Below the pieces are notes generated by a model. It did not search any database. It was not told the origin of the DNA and saw only the letters and a program-made list of their open reading frames with translations. Both the position numbers and the translations under genes were made by a program. A DNA stretch of 64,000 nucleotides from Hoplostethus atlanticus (lineage: Eukaryota > Chordata > Actinopteri > Trachichthyiformes > Trachichthyidae), in assembly GCA_034670405.1 (NCBI GenBank), contig JAXDDX010000125.1:310001-374000 (forward strand), in the 5' to 3' direction. This document shows, one piece after another, positions 33,306-43,151 of this stretch (positions are counted from its first letter, which is position 1; every line of letters starts with the position of its first letter).

Positions 33306-33498
33306 CAGCCAGTCTTTTCATCCAGGCCCCCTCGTCTATTCCTAGGTTGTTGTAGATGATCTTCAGAATGTTTCCCAGTAGAGTGTTCATGTGTTCAGAG
33401 GTCAGGGAGGTACAGCAGCTGTCAGCTCTGTCTGGGTTGCTCTCTGGTCCATGTTCCCACCAATGAGACATGTAGCTGCACAACATTGGCAACACAAC
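33306..33498 (-). CDS. ryr2: ryr2 exon w20
   Basis: 193 bp, acceptor CTGTAG, donor GTAAAC. It encodes [60 protein letters not shown] and KRLA plus one base. [20 protein letters not shown] is diagnostic for RYR2 (RYR1 IVNNLGIDEATW, RYR3 INNNLGIDEASW). The intron before it (33499-38477) carries the hAT element and the second Gmr1-like fossil. Confidence 0.96.
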
Positions 33499-33799
33499 CT
33501 ACAGAGAAAGAAAAAATATATAATAAATATAGCCACAAGCAGCGATTCCATGGTTGTAGTACATGCAAATGAGTAAAATATGCAATAGGCCACTTCAACT
33601 GGTGCCAATCACAACTAAACATTATGTTTTGACTAATACTTTGTTTGAAGGTATGTGCACCATATGTGTCAAGAGACCGTCAAGCACATAATGAGATACA
33701 CATATCATTATATATTTGCACCAAATTTGATTAAATTCCATTTGTCATGCACATTTATTATATGTATGTTGCCCCATACAGTTACATTTTAGCATACTT

Positions 33800-34520
33800 T
33801 TGGACATGATTCATTACCTCTGCTCAAAGCCTGTACCAAGTTTGATAAAGATTTGGAAAAGCAGTCATTGAGTATGGTCGAGTGTCAACTGGGTTGTGTC
33901 AACTTTGTCAAGTTCATTGGTTAATGGAGGCCATACTGTTTATCCGATTGGGCCCTTTTATGGAATATCTCTGTAACTAGGGCCCCTAAAACAGTGTATG
34001 GAATTTAGTGTTGATAGTTCATGAACTGAAAAAGTAAAGAAAATAAATTAATTTTGCAAACTTGGAAGCAATGACAGCTGGATTAGGTTACCAAGTTTGG
34101 TGTCAATCAGACATACTTGAAATTACACTACAGTGCCAAGTTTGACAATGATTTTTCACATGTGCTTCGATATTTAATTATATGATAATTACGTTGTATT
34201 CCATGCCCACCTTTCTGTTTTGTGCTGATAGCACAAATGGTAATTGGGTTGCAATTTTGTGTTAGTATGGCGTCCATATTGCTTATCAGATTGGGCCCAT
34301 TTATGGATCATTTGTGTCTAGGGAACTTACAAAGTGTACCAAATTATTTGGTGCTCATATGTCAAAATTTTTTAAAAGCTTTAGGGAAAAGAATGTTTTT
34401 TAAAAAATGAAATGGCATAAATTAGTTATGGTGGACTTCAGTGGTTCAAGACACAAATATGTAGAAGGACAGCTGTTTCAGGTGTCAAGTTTGGTGTCAA
34501 TCAGACTTTGCGTAAGATAA
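33800..34520. repeat. Two-copy diverged tandem repeat
   Basis: Block 33820-34110 and block 34150-34520 share, in the same order, GGCC or GTCCATATTG, GATTGGGCCC-TTTATGGA, and CAAGTTTGGTGTCAATCAGA. Period about 340-380 bp. Non-coding; probably part of an unrecognised interspersed element. Confidence 0.5.
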
Positions 34521-34559
34521 GGCCTTTGAAAATTTTAAATGACGCAACAGAGCCATCAG

Positions 34560-34870
34560 TCAGTGGCGTCCAGCAAAGATCACAGCAAGAACACGCCATA
34601 TAATGGTCAAGGAGGTGACAAAGAACCATATGGTAACAGCTAAGGATCTACAGGCATCTCTTGAACCTTCTAACATCTGTGTCCATGAACCCACAATAAG
34701 AAAAATACTAAACAACAGTGGTGTTCATGGGAGGATACCAAGGAGGAAACCACTGCCCTCCACAAAAAAACATTGCTGCATGTTTCAAGTTTGCCAAAGA
34801 CCACCTGGATGTTCCACAAAGCTACTGGAACATGTTCTGTGGACAGATGAGACAAAAATGTATCCACACA
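34560..34870 (+). mobile_element. Tc1 transposase fragment (copy D)
   Basis: Plus strand encodes VTAKDLQASLE, STVRKIL-like PTIRKILNNSGVHGRIPRRK and LEHVLWTDETKMY, the catalytic centre of a Tc1 transposase. Ends are missing and frames change; inactive. Confidence 0.75.
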
Positions 34871-35393
34871 CACATAGGCACACCTTTATACTTATTGTAG
34901 GCTTTGGCACAACCTGGTTGTGTCAGACGCAACAGAGGCAGTGTCTCGGGGGTCACTGTTCAAGCCATAGCAAGAGAGGCAAGACGAGAATGGTGGCAGA
35001 TGGAAAACTGTTTGGACAAGGACTGGTAAATACATTGTGACATGACCAGGGGACAGGTAGTGGATGGTTGCTAAATCCCCATCCAGGTGCAGCATGAGGA
35101 GCTGCCTCACAAAATGGCTAGGTTGGCTAAAACTACAGCTGCCTAGGTTGGCTAAAACTACAGCTACTCATAGGTTCCAGAGACCACCTATGAGGACACC
35201 GGCTGCCATTGCACAGCAGCTCCTTGACACAGCCAACTCACTGTCATTAAAGATTCTCTCATCAAGCTGGTGGAAAGCAAGCACATTCCTAGCTTTGTAT
35301 GCAACATTCCCATCACAACTCACTTTACAGTCTTGTGTTCCTTCTTACCACCGAGGAGCTGCTCTTGCCTGTACTGGGGACTACACTGCTGGG
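34871..35393. other. Intron sequence, nothing recognised
   Basis: Contains a short tandem repeat (TAGGTTGGCTAAAACTACAG twice, 35121-35163). A plus-strand open stretch at 35064-35396 (HRFQRPPMRTPAAIAQQLLD) is not recognised. Confidence 0.35.
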
Positions 35394-37395
35394 TAGAGAT
35401 GCACCTATGGACTCTTCGATGCACTCCCTCCCAGGAAACAGTGTCCCTCCCAGGCAGTAACGACTCGGTAGGTCCCGCTATGTAGTGAAGTTGATTTGAG
35501 GCTTGTTTTATCAAACGACAACTGGCGATTTCAATCAGAAAAACGTGACAATGTCATCGGCACTTTCCACGATACACGGTGTGTCAGGATGTTTGACAGC
35601 ATAATCTGACAGCTCCCATAAGGTTGTAATAGCGGGGGCGCTTATGTATGGAGGGTTAAATGTGACAATATTAAATAAATAAATAATTAAATAATTAACT
35701 AATTAAAAGGGGAAATATATAGATACATTAAATAAAAGGGGAAATATATGAATAATGAATTAATTAAAATGGGACATATAAGCTATTTGTTTATTTCCAC
35801 ATTTATTTAATTATTTTCCATATTTAATGATTTATTTCACTATTTATTTATTTCATGGTTGCTGGTCTGTGTGTGCACTGTGAAATGTAAATCTGTCAAC
35901 ATCGTCCATCAAAGCCTGTGGGAGTGCCTTGTGTCTGATTGGTTGATCAAGTTAAGTCGATTGCTTTGGCCTGCATCCTTCCTTGTTGCGTTATTTTTAT
36001 TACAAATAAATGGCGGATCCTACCCAAGAGGTCTCTCATGACCTAGTTAGAAATATGTTAGCATTAGCAGAGAACATAGAGTCTAATATTGCAAACCCTG
36101 ATTCAGTGGACAGGGTTTCTGTTGAATGTTAATGCTTGCTCAACGACTTGTGGAGTGGACTGTGTGGTGTGGTGTGGTGTGTTTCTCAGGGCCTCTTGGA
36201 TTAAATTGGCTGCCTCCCGCAAAAGTTCTGGACAGCTTTTCGACATTCTGATAAATGAGTTGTAACATTAAGTTGAAGGTCATAACTATTTCCTCAAGTA
36301 ACTGATGAAGTTCTTGGTGTTCTTCTTGGTCGTTGAGAAATGGTTGATAATCCAACTCATTGGCGCCTTACCGCCATCAAATGGACGAGAATGTGAAGCC
36401 ACACGGCTGACACCCATACATCGAGTAGCCTGCTATCAATTGATCTTGACTTACTGTGAGATCCGGCCCACAGGCTTTGATGGACGATGTTGACAGATTT
36501 ACATTTCACAGTGCACACACAGACCAGCAACCATGAAATAAATAAATCGTGAAATAAATAATTAAATATGGAAATAATTAAATAAATGTGGAAATGAACA
36601 ATTAAATAGCTTATATTTCCCATTTTAATGAATTAATTATTCATATATTTCCCCTTTTATTTAATGTATCTATATATTTCCCCTTTTAATTAATTAATTA
36701 TTTACTGATTTATTTATTTAATATTGTTACATTTAACCCTCCATACATAGGCGGTCCAGCCATTTTTAGGACTACGGGTATAAGAAAATTGAACTTCAAA
36801 AAACTACAAAAATGTCAACATTGCGTCCAACATTTTCCGGTTCCGGTTAATTGATGACAACTTGAAGTATATATAAAAACAAAGTTCAGAACTTGATTTT
36901 ATGTTTTTGATGCATTTTAAATGATTGGAAAATGACGGTGCTCTTGGGCTCTACACTGAAATATAGAATGCGCGCTCCCGGGCACTATGGGGTTTAGAGG
37001 GTTAATGTTCAAGTTCAAGTGCATTAGGCCTATACATATGTTGACAATAAAGGTGCCTTGTTATATTCTTCTGTTTCTATTACCTGCAACTCATTTTCAG
37101 TTGGATTTTATTTGTACAAAAAAGCTGAGAGAAGGTCCTGTAACCTGGTGCAGTTTTGGAGAATTTGGACAATTGAATTTTCCATTAAAGAAAAGTTACA
37201 AAAATGTTTGTGTATGCTGTCAATTATAGTATAGACAAGTTTTTCAGCTCTGACCTAGGGCGCCGCCATTGTTGCATTATTTGTGTTCGGTGGGCACAGA
37301 ACTTCCGGTTATAAACTACAAGGACGGCAGACACAGCTACACAAAACGCTGCTAACATCGCCGAGCTATCTTCACGCTACCTCAGTGCATCTCTA
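35394..37395. mobile_element. hAT element with 8-bp duplication CTGCTGGG
   Basis: The 2.0-kb element starts TAGAGATGCAC and ends GTGCATCTCTA, perfect 11-bp inverted ends, and is flanked on both sides by CTGCTGGG (35386-35393 and 37396-37403). An 8-bp duplication with such ends is the hallmark of hAT. No transposase is visible, so it is non-autonomous. A second inverted-repeat element (35643-36752) is nested in it. It lies in the w19-w20 intron. Confidence 0.85.
35643..36752. mobile_element. Nested element with about 240-bp inverted ends
   Basis: Left arm (TATGGAGGGTTAAATGTGAC ... through CAGTGCACACACAGACCAGC complement, to about 35910) and right arm (36485-36752) are inverted copies over at least 240 bp, AT-rich with TTAAATAA words. 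The centre has a short plus-strand frame at 36011-36133 starting MADPTQEVSHDLVRNMLALA and ending at a stop; function unknown. Superfamily unknown. Confidence 0.7.
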
Positions 37396-37639
37396 CTGCT
37401 GGGTTTGCAAATTGCCAAGAGACCTGGTTATCTGTGGCACTCCTGTTTATAGCAGGCTGGCGATTAAGGAATTGGATTTCCCATGACGACATCCTGTGGT
37501 ACGCCTTCAACCAAGTGATGAAAATTGATGGTGTGTTCCGATGCAGCACACAGTGTCTAGGGACAGATTTTATAGAGTGAGTCAGACACAAGAAGAAAAA
37601 CCCAGTTGTTGGTTCTGAAAAGCTGCCAGGAAATGTTTT

Positions 37640-38395
37640 TTCCAGGTGGCTCAACATAACCCAATGGCTGGTCACCTGGGGTACAAAAAAAAAAATCCAA
37701 AAAAAATCAATGAATCGACTCATTGCCACCCTCATCCTCTTATGGATGTCCCCTTTGAAAGAATTCACATGGAACTCATTGGGGCATTAGACCAATGGAC
37801 TCATGAACACTCCGCAAACTCTATGGATTGTTGGGCATTCAGTCAATTCATACCAGCGTGTACCAGCCCCAGACCAACAATCTGGTAGAGGGGTTTGACT
37901 AAACACTGAAGACAATGAGTTAGTAAAAAAGAGGGATAGATGGCTGGATATCTGTTATTCGCAGTGCAGGAAATTTCCCATGTCTCCACAGGATTTTCTC
38001 TTTTTGAGCTGCTATTTGCCAGAAAATCTAATGCCCGGATCGGATTCATGGATTGGTTAGGCACAGCTCCTTTTTTCACAACACTGGATTTGACTACTGG
38101 CAGATTCCCCTGTCTCCAGAGGTCAGAGAAGGCCAAAATGTCCTTCCCCACTCCGTATGGGTTGAACCAATTCATGAAACTTCGGGCTGCTTGAGACCCC
38201 TGTTCTGCCTCAGGGGCTCACTACCAACCTGAAGAATTGTACAGTCGAACAGAGGGTACGGTTTCTGGGGTACCAGTTGGGCTGTGGGCAGATGAGGCCC
38301 CAGCTAGATAAGACTGGCTATTACAACCTGCCCTACCCCCAGACTAAAAAGGAGGTGAGGCGGTTCTCTGGGTTGGCAGGCTACTATAGATGCTC
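37640..38395 (+). mobile_element. Second Gmr1-like gypsy fossil (integrase then RT)
   Basis: Plus-strand remains of pol. Integrase wording comes first (NPMAGHLGY, HPLMDVPFERIHMELIGAL, YQPQTN, STGFSLFELLFA), followed by RT wording (FFTTLDLTTG, KAKMSFPTPYGLNQF, then GYQLGCGQMRPQLDKT and KKEVRRFSGLAGYYR). Integrase before RT again indicates the Gmr1 layout. Much is missing, no LTRs are seen, it has many breaks and is old. Confidence 0.7.
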
Positions 38396-38477
38396 TATCT
38401 TAGTGTACATGGACCTGACCAGTGAAACAACAGTCTCTTATGTGAAACAGCAGTCTGTGATTTACAATGTATCCTAC

Positions 38478-38605
38478 CTCCATGACATGGGGCATCTGAG
38501 TGTATCTCATGCCAGACTCTGCCAGCTCCATGATCTCCTCCAGAGACTTCTCTAAGGATGGGATCAGAGGACAAACTTCTCCAACCTGGCCTGGAAGACC
38601 TAGAG
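38478..38605 (-). CDS. ryr2: ryr2 exon w19, with a tandem acceptor
   Basis: 128 bp as drawn, donor GTAGGA. It encodes (A)LGLPGQVGEVCPLIPSLEK, SLEEIMELAESGMRYTQMPH and VME. I chose the TTCCAG acceptor because RAALGLPGQVGEVC then has the same length as human RAALSLPTNVEDVC. A second AG six bases further in (CTCTAG) would drop two residues and keep the frame. The exon lies only about 80 bp from a gypsy fossil downstream. Confidence 0.93.
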
Positions 38606-39565
38606 CTGGAAGTGGAGAGGTAAGGGCTGATTTACACACAAAGATCTGGAGCCATAGATAAATATTTACAATTTTATTATTCTTTCTTGTTTTTTATCCG
38701 TATTCATGCTCCCTGTTCTCTGTGAACCACTTTGTCAAGAAGTCAGTGATGTATAAATAAACCTTACAGATGAAGAGACAGAGAGGTGGAGGGAAAGAAA
38801 GGATAGAGAAGAAGGTGGAGGGATGGATTGAAGGAGGGATGGTGGACAGAGAAAAAGAGAGGAAGTCACTGAGGAAAACACTGGTAAAAAAAATGCAGCT
38901 TTTATTTCTTGCAATGGTCCTGTGTGGAATTAATAACTGAATACAATTAATTAATGAATAAAGGTAAAATGGACCATAACATTTGTAATCTCTTGGAGTA
39001 AATCTCTGTATCTGTTCTGTCATATAGAGGGGAGGGCAAAATAACAAACACCTAACAATATATGAATATCAAATAGGAGCAGGACCACCCTTTAGTTTCA
39101 ACAGCTTCAATGTTTCTTTTAACTGTTATCATCAAATCCTGAAATGTACAGTTTTTGTTGAGACTCTGTCTTAGAGGTGTTGGTTCAACTTGCCACCACT
39201 GTTCCTCTTTGCCGATGTTTAGTATATGTTGTAGGAATTGCAGCAACATAGAACTTACCTTCTCCTACACAAGTCTCTGGTACAAAGGACATACAGAAAG
39301 TGAGTTATGAAAGCAAGAAATTTCAGCACTTAACCCTATCAACCCCCACAGATACATATATTGTGCTATGGGGCAGTACAAACTATCAAATAAAATAGGT
39401 GATTGTCAGACCTCTTTTAAAGCTGACACATACTACTAATTGGAAGGTCTTTGTAATTGTGATTGAGTCACTTCAAAATGAAAGACCTTTATCATGTGGT
39501 GTTTGTTATTTTTTCCACTGGTGCAACTTGATGTTGACGCTGGGAATTACAATATTTGTCAGTAC
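38606..39565. other. w18-w19 intron, nothing recognised
   Basis: A GGA-rich patch (38765-38870) and AT-rich text. No element or gene recognised. Confidence 0.4.
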
Positions 39566-39696
39566 CAGCTCTGTCTCTAGCCCCTTTGTTGTTATAGATG
39601 GAGAAACTGTTGAACTTGTTGAGGTGAGGCTCCAGGAAGGCCACAGGGAAGGCTGCTGAGAAGGCAGCTAAACACTCTCCTAACGCTGGACGCTGC
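39566..39696 (-). CDS. ryr2: ryr2 exon w18
   Basis: 131 bp, acceptor TCTCCAG, donor GTACTG. It encodes (R)[39 protein letters not shown] and RDRA plus one base. PALGECLA and PVAFLE are invariant in the family. It is followed by an exon with two possible acceptors (see w19). Confidence 0.95.
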
Positions 39697-39764
39697 CTGG
39701 AGAAGGAGAGGAGAGGAGGAGCTGTCAAAAATCTGCTACTGATAAAGGAAATAGACAACAGAGA

Positions 39765-40170
39765 AGAACATTTGCACTAGAACACCAAAACTGGACACCT
39801 GGGATGTGGACTAGGGTTTTATGAACTGATGAGTCTAAATTTGAGATTTTTGGAGAAGGCAGTATATGTATGCCACCGAACCATTGAAAGGCTCTCAGAA
39901 CCATGTCTACAACCATCAGTCAAGCATGGTGGAGGATCAGTGCAAGTTTGGGGATGTATAACAATGAAACAAAAAAATATTTAGTATGTCCACCCTGTGG
40001 ATATTACACTAAAATCTGATGTTATATTTAGTTATGGAGGCTTTTGTGTAAAATATATGTTTCCTGCATTTTTTTCTGACACTGAAAAATAAATCATTTA
40101 ATGGCTGTTTTGACTGGAAACGAAATAAACGAAAGGGTGGTCTCTGACTTTTGCACAGCACTGTATATAT
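39765..40170 (+). mobile_element. Tc1 transposase fragment (copy E)
   Basis: Plus strand FELMSLNLRFLEKAVYVCHR and QPSVKHGGGSVQVWGCIT, the region around the second catalytic Asp side of Tc1 transposases, then a tail ending TTTTGCACAGCACTGTATAT, a Tc1-type terminus. It abuts copy F. Inactive. Confidence 0.7.
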
Positions 40171-40175
40171 ATATA

Positions 40176-41232
40176 CACACCTATCAGCCATAACATTAAA
40201 ACCACCTGCCTAATATTGTGTAGGTCCCCCTCGTGCCGCCAAAACAGCTCTGACCCGTCGAGGCATGGACTCCACAAGACCTCTGAAGGTGTCCTGTGGT
40301 ATCTGGCACCAAGACGTTAGCAGCAGATCCTTTAAGTCCTGTAAGTTGCAAAGTGGGGCCTCCATGGATCGGACTTGTTTTTCCAGCACATTCCACAGAT
40401 GCTCGATTGGATTGAGATGTGGGGAATTTACCATGAAGGGGTTTACTTGGTCTGCAACAATGTTTAGCTGGGTACATGTCAAAGTAACATCCACGTGAAT
40501 GCCAGGACCCAAGGTTTCCCAGCAGAACATTGCCCAGAGCATCACACTGCCTCCGCCGGCTTGCCTTCTTCCCATAGTGCATCCTGGTGCCATCTCTTCC
40601 CCAGGTAAACGACGCACACATACCCGGCCGTCCACGTGATATGTAAAAGAAAACGTGATTCATCAGACCAGGCCACCTTCTTCCAATGCTCCATGGTCCA
40701 GTTCTGACGCTCACGTGCCCATTGTAGGCGCTTTCGGCGCTGGACAGGGGTCAGCATGGGCACTCTGACCGGTCTGCGGCTATGCAGCCCCATACACAGC
40801 AAGCTGCGATGCACTGTGTGTTCTGACAGCTTTCTACCTCTTCTTTGGGATCGGACCACACGGGCTAGCCTTCGCTCCCCACGCACATCAATGAGCCTTG
40901 GGTGCCCATGACCCTGTCGCCGGTTCACCGGTTGTCCTTCCTTGGACCACTTTTGGTAGGTACTAACCACTGCATACCGGGAACACCCCACAAAACCTGC
41001 CGTTTTGGAGATGCTCTGACCCAGTCTTCTAGCCATCACAATTTGGCCCTTGTCAAAGTCGCTCAGATCCTTACGCTTGCCCATTTTTCCTGATTCCAAC
41101 ACATCAACTTCAAGAACTGACTGTTCACTTGCTTCCCAATATATCCCACCCCTTGACAGGTGCCATTGTAACGAGATTATCAATGTTATTCACTTCAACT
41201 GTCAGTGGATTTAATGTTGTGGCTGATCGGTG
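40176..41232 (-). mobile_element. Tc1/mariner transposon, nearly full length (copy F)
   Basis: Ends CACCTATCAGCCATAACATT and its inverted counterpart (complement near 41205-41232), in a TA-rich flank. The minus strand encodes [40 protein letters not shown], then [20 protein letters not shown] with the first catalytic Asp; after a frame change [19 protein letters not shown] and PHLNPIEHLWNVLEKQVRSM to RRVRAVLAARGG. The segment that normally carries QQDNAPCH with the second Asp is deleted, so it cannot be catalytic. Best preserved Tc1 in the window. Confidence 0.9.
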
Positions 41233-41478
41233 TATTATAAAGGGATACTATACAATTCCCATATGCTCAAATTCATTTACATAACTGAACTGAAATTTAA
41301 ACAATAAGATACAAATGATCAGGACTAGGTGAAATCCAACGGTTTGTTCTATTCCCGCTCTCTTCACACACCTTACCCAGGACTACTGGTAGCTTTTGTG
41401 GTTTTAACAGGGTGCTAAATTTCAAGTTTCCTTTATCTTGTCATTACATACATGTAGACTATATAGAGTATACTGCAC

Positions 41479-41560
41479 CTCTCTACATAGATGCTCTTGC
41501 TAGTTCCCAGAGAGTAGAGGCTGTTGAGGATTCTGTAGCAGGAAACCTGGACATCATCCA
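41479..41560 (-). CDS. ryr2: ryr2 exon w17
   Basis: 82 bp, acceptor CTCCAG, donor GTGCAG. The first two bases complete Leu with the last T of w16, then [20 protein letters not shown] and KSIYVE(R). The [10 protein letters not shown]...LYxLGT block is common to all RyRs and SKSIYVE is the RYR2 version. Confidence 0.95.
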
Positions 41561-42912
41561 CTGGAGGAGGAGTCAAATACATTTTTACATTTTAGACAGA
41601 CAATGCACCAGTATAATAAGATAACCTATAATTACAAGCAACTAATTATGCCTTTTGTTAAAATTAAACTACTGTTTTCTTTGTGCTTGGAATAACACAA
41701 CACATTACTCGTTATCTAGTAAAGGCTTCAATGTATTCCACATAGGGTCAATTTAATCATAGCAACCTCCGATTTGACAGTTTCAAGTCTTGAGGTCAGT
41801 GTTTCAAGGTCTAATCTGAGATGACTAAAGTATAATTTATCTTTGTCTGATGACATTTTAAGCTTATAAGCAAAGCCAAGGCCAATTCCTGTGGGCAATT
41901 TCTATAGTCACTGTTTAAGTGTATTGTTGAGAAAATAAACATATTAATCACGTAGCTCCTATTATAGTTGGGTAGGACATGTCCAACCCACTTTTTAAAA
42001 TAGCATTGTCCCCCACACTTTTAATGGAATTAGCAAACAATGCGTTAGAACAATGCGTGCTGATGCTGTATCAGCCAGAGAAGGGAAGGAAGGCAAAGCT
42101 TTTACCCAAAAACGCTAATTTCATTGGCTGAGAAGAGCTGGCTCATTTGAATTTGCAACCAGCCGGCAGCCAGCTCTTGACAACACGACCACTGTCTTAA
42201 TGATAGCAAGTACAGGTTGGTAGACTAGGCTACTGTCAGATTGACACTTCAGTGCATCATTTTGTGATTCTAAGGTTTATTAATTCAAACAAATTGTTTA
42301 TTACACTGCTGTTGTTGATATGTGACTACCCAATGAACTGGTCAGAAGATAATGTTGGCGAGTCATTGCTAACCCCACCACTAATGTTAGACTAGGCTAC
42401 TGTCAGGTTGACTCTTCAGGGCATCACTTTGTGATTTTGAATTGGTTCTAGTAATGTAGATTTGATTAAATTAAATTGCTCTACCATTATAAGCTTATGG
42501 CTGTAATGTTTTGTCTTACAGAATGTATTCAAATTCCAATTTATTTTTGGTCAAAATAAAACCATATATGCACCACCTAACTTACTGGACATTTTTGGGG
42601 GATTTTGCTATTCTAAAAAGAAACGGTAGAAGTGTCATTTTAAATTGTTTGAAAAAACAGAAAGTCAGTTTTAGTTTTCTGGGGGAGGACCCCAAGGCCC
42701 CCTGCTTTTAATTGCCCCCCCCCCCCCCCCACCACACACACTTTAAACACTGGTATTAATTTGCAGTCGGAGAGCATTATTTTAACATTCAACATATTCA
42801 ATTTCACTCTGATAGCATGAAAGGATTCTCTATTCACCTGTGGTGCCTCACCTTAATCTTGCAAAATTCTAATACTTGTAACATACATAAGTAAGTTATC
42901 CACAGTACGCAC
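41561..42912. other. w16-w17 intron, mostly unrecognised
   Basis: Contains a direct repeat: 42222-42285 and 42385-42440 share CTAGGCTACTGTCAG-TTGAC and CATCA-TTTGTGATT, about 160 bp apart. A C19 homopolymer lies at 42713-42731. Nothing else recognised. Confidence 0.45.
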
Positions 42913-43151
42913 ATATGAGGTCTTCTCCAAACAGGTTCTGTCCGATGTGTTCGAACAGGGAGGAGAGGACAGGCAGGAGGGCGAAGGTGGTGTAGTTGAT
43001 GATCTGGGTGATGCCTCGTGGCTGGTTTCTGCAGTGTGTGAACTGGCCCAGCTTCAGGTTCTCAAGGGTCTTCTCCAGATCCTCTGCCGCACTGTCAAAG
43101 AATGACCGCAACGCCGCCTTCACTGACTCCAGACCAGTCTTCATCACCGTC
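42913..43151 (-). CDS. ryr2: ryr2 exon w16
   Basis: 239 bp, the longest exon in the window. Acceptor CCCAG, donor GTGCGT. It encodes (R)[59 protein letters not shown] and [20 protein letters not shown]. Helical-domain-2 solenoid. Conservation with RYR2 is strong (KTGLESVK, NLKxGQFTH, QIINYTT). Confidence 0.96.

Noticed and set aside
36305-36623. Open frames inside the nested element as host genes
   Set aside because: They fall within the long inverted arms of the element and read through repeat text. No host similarity.
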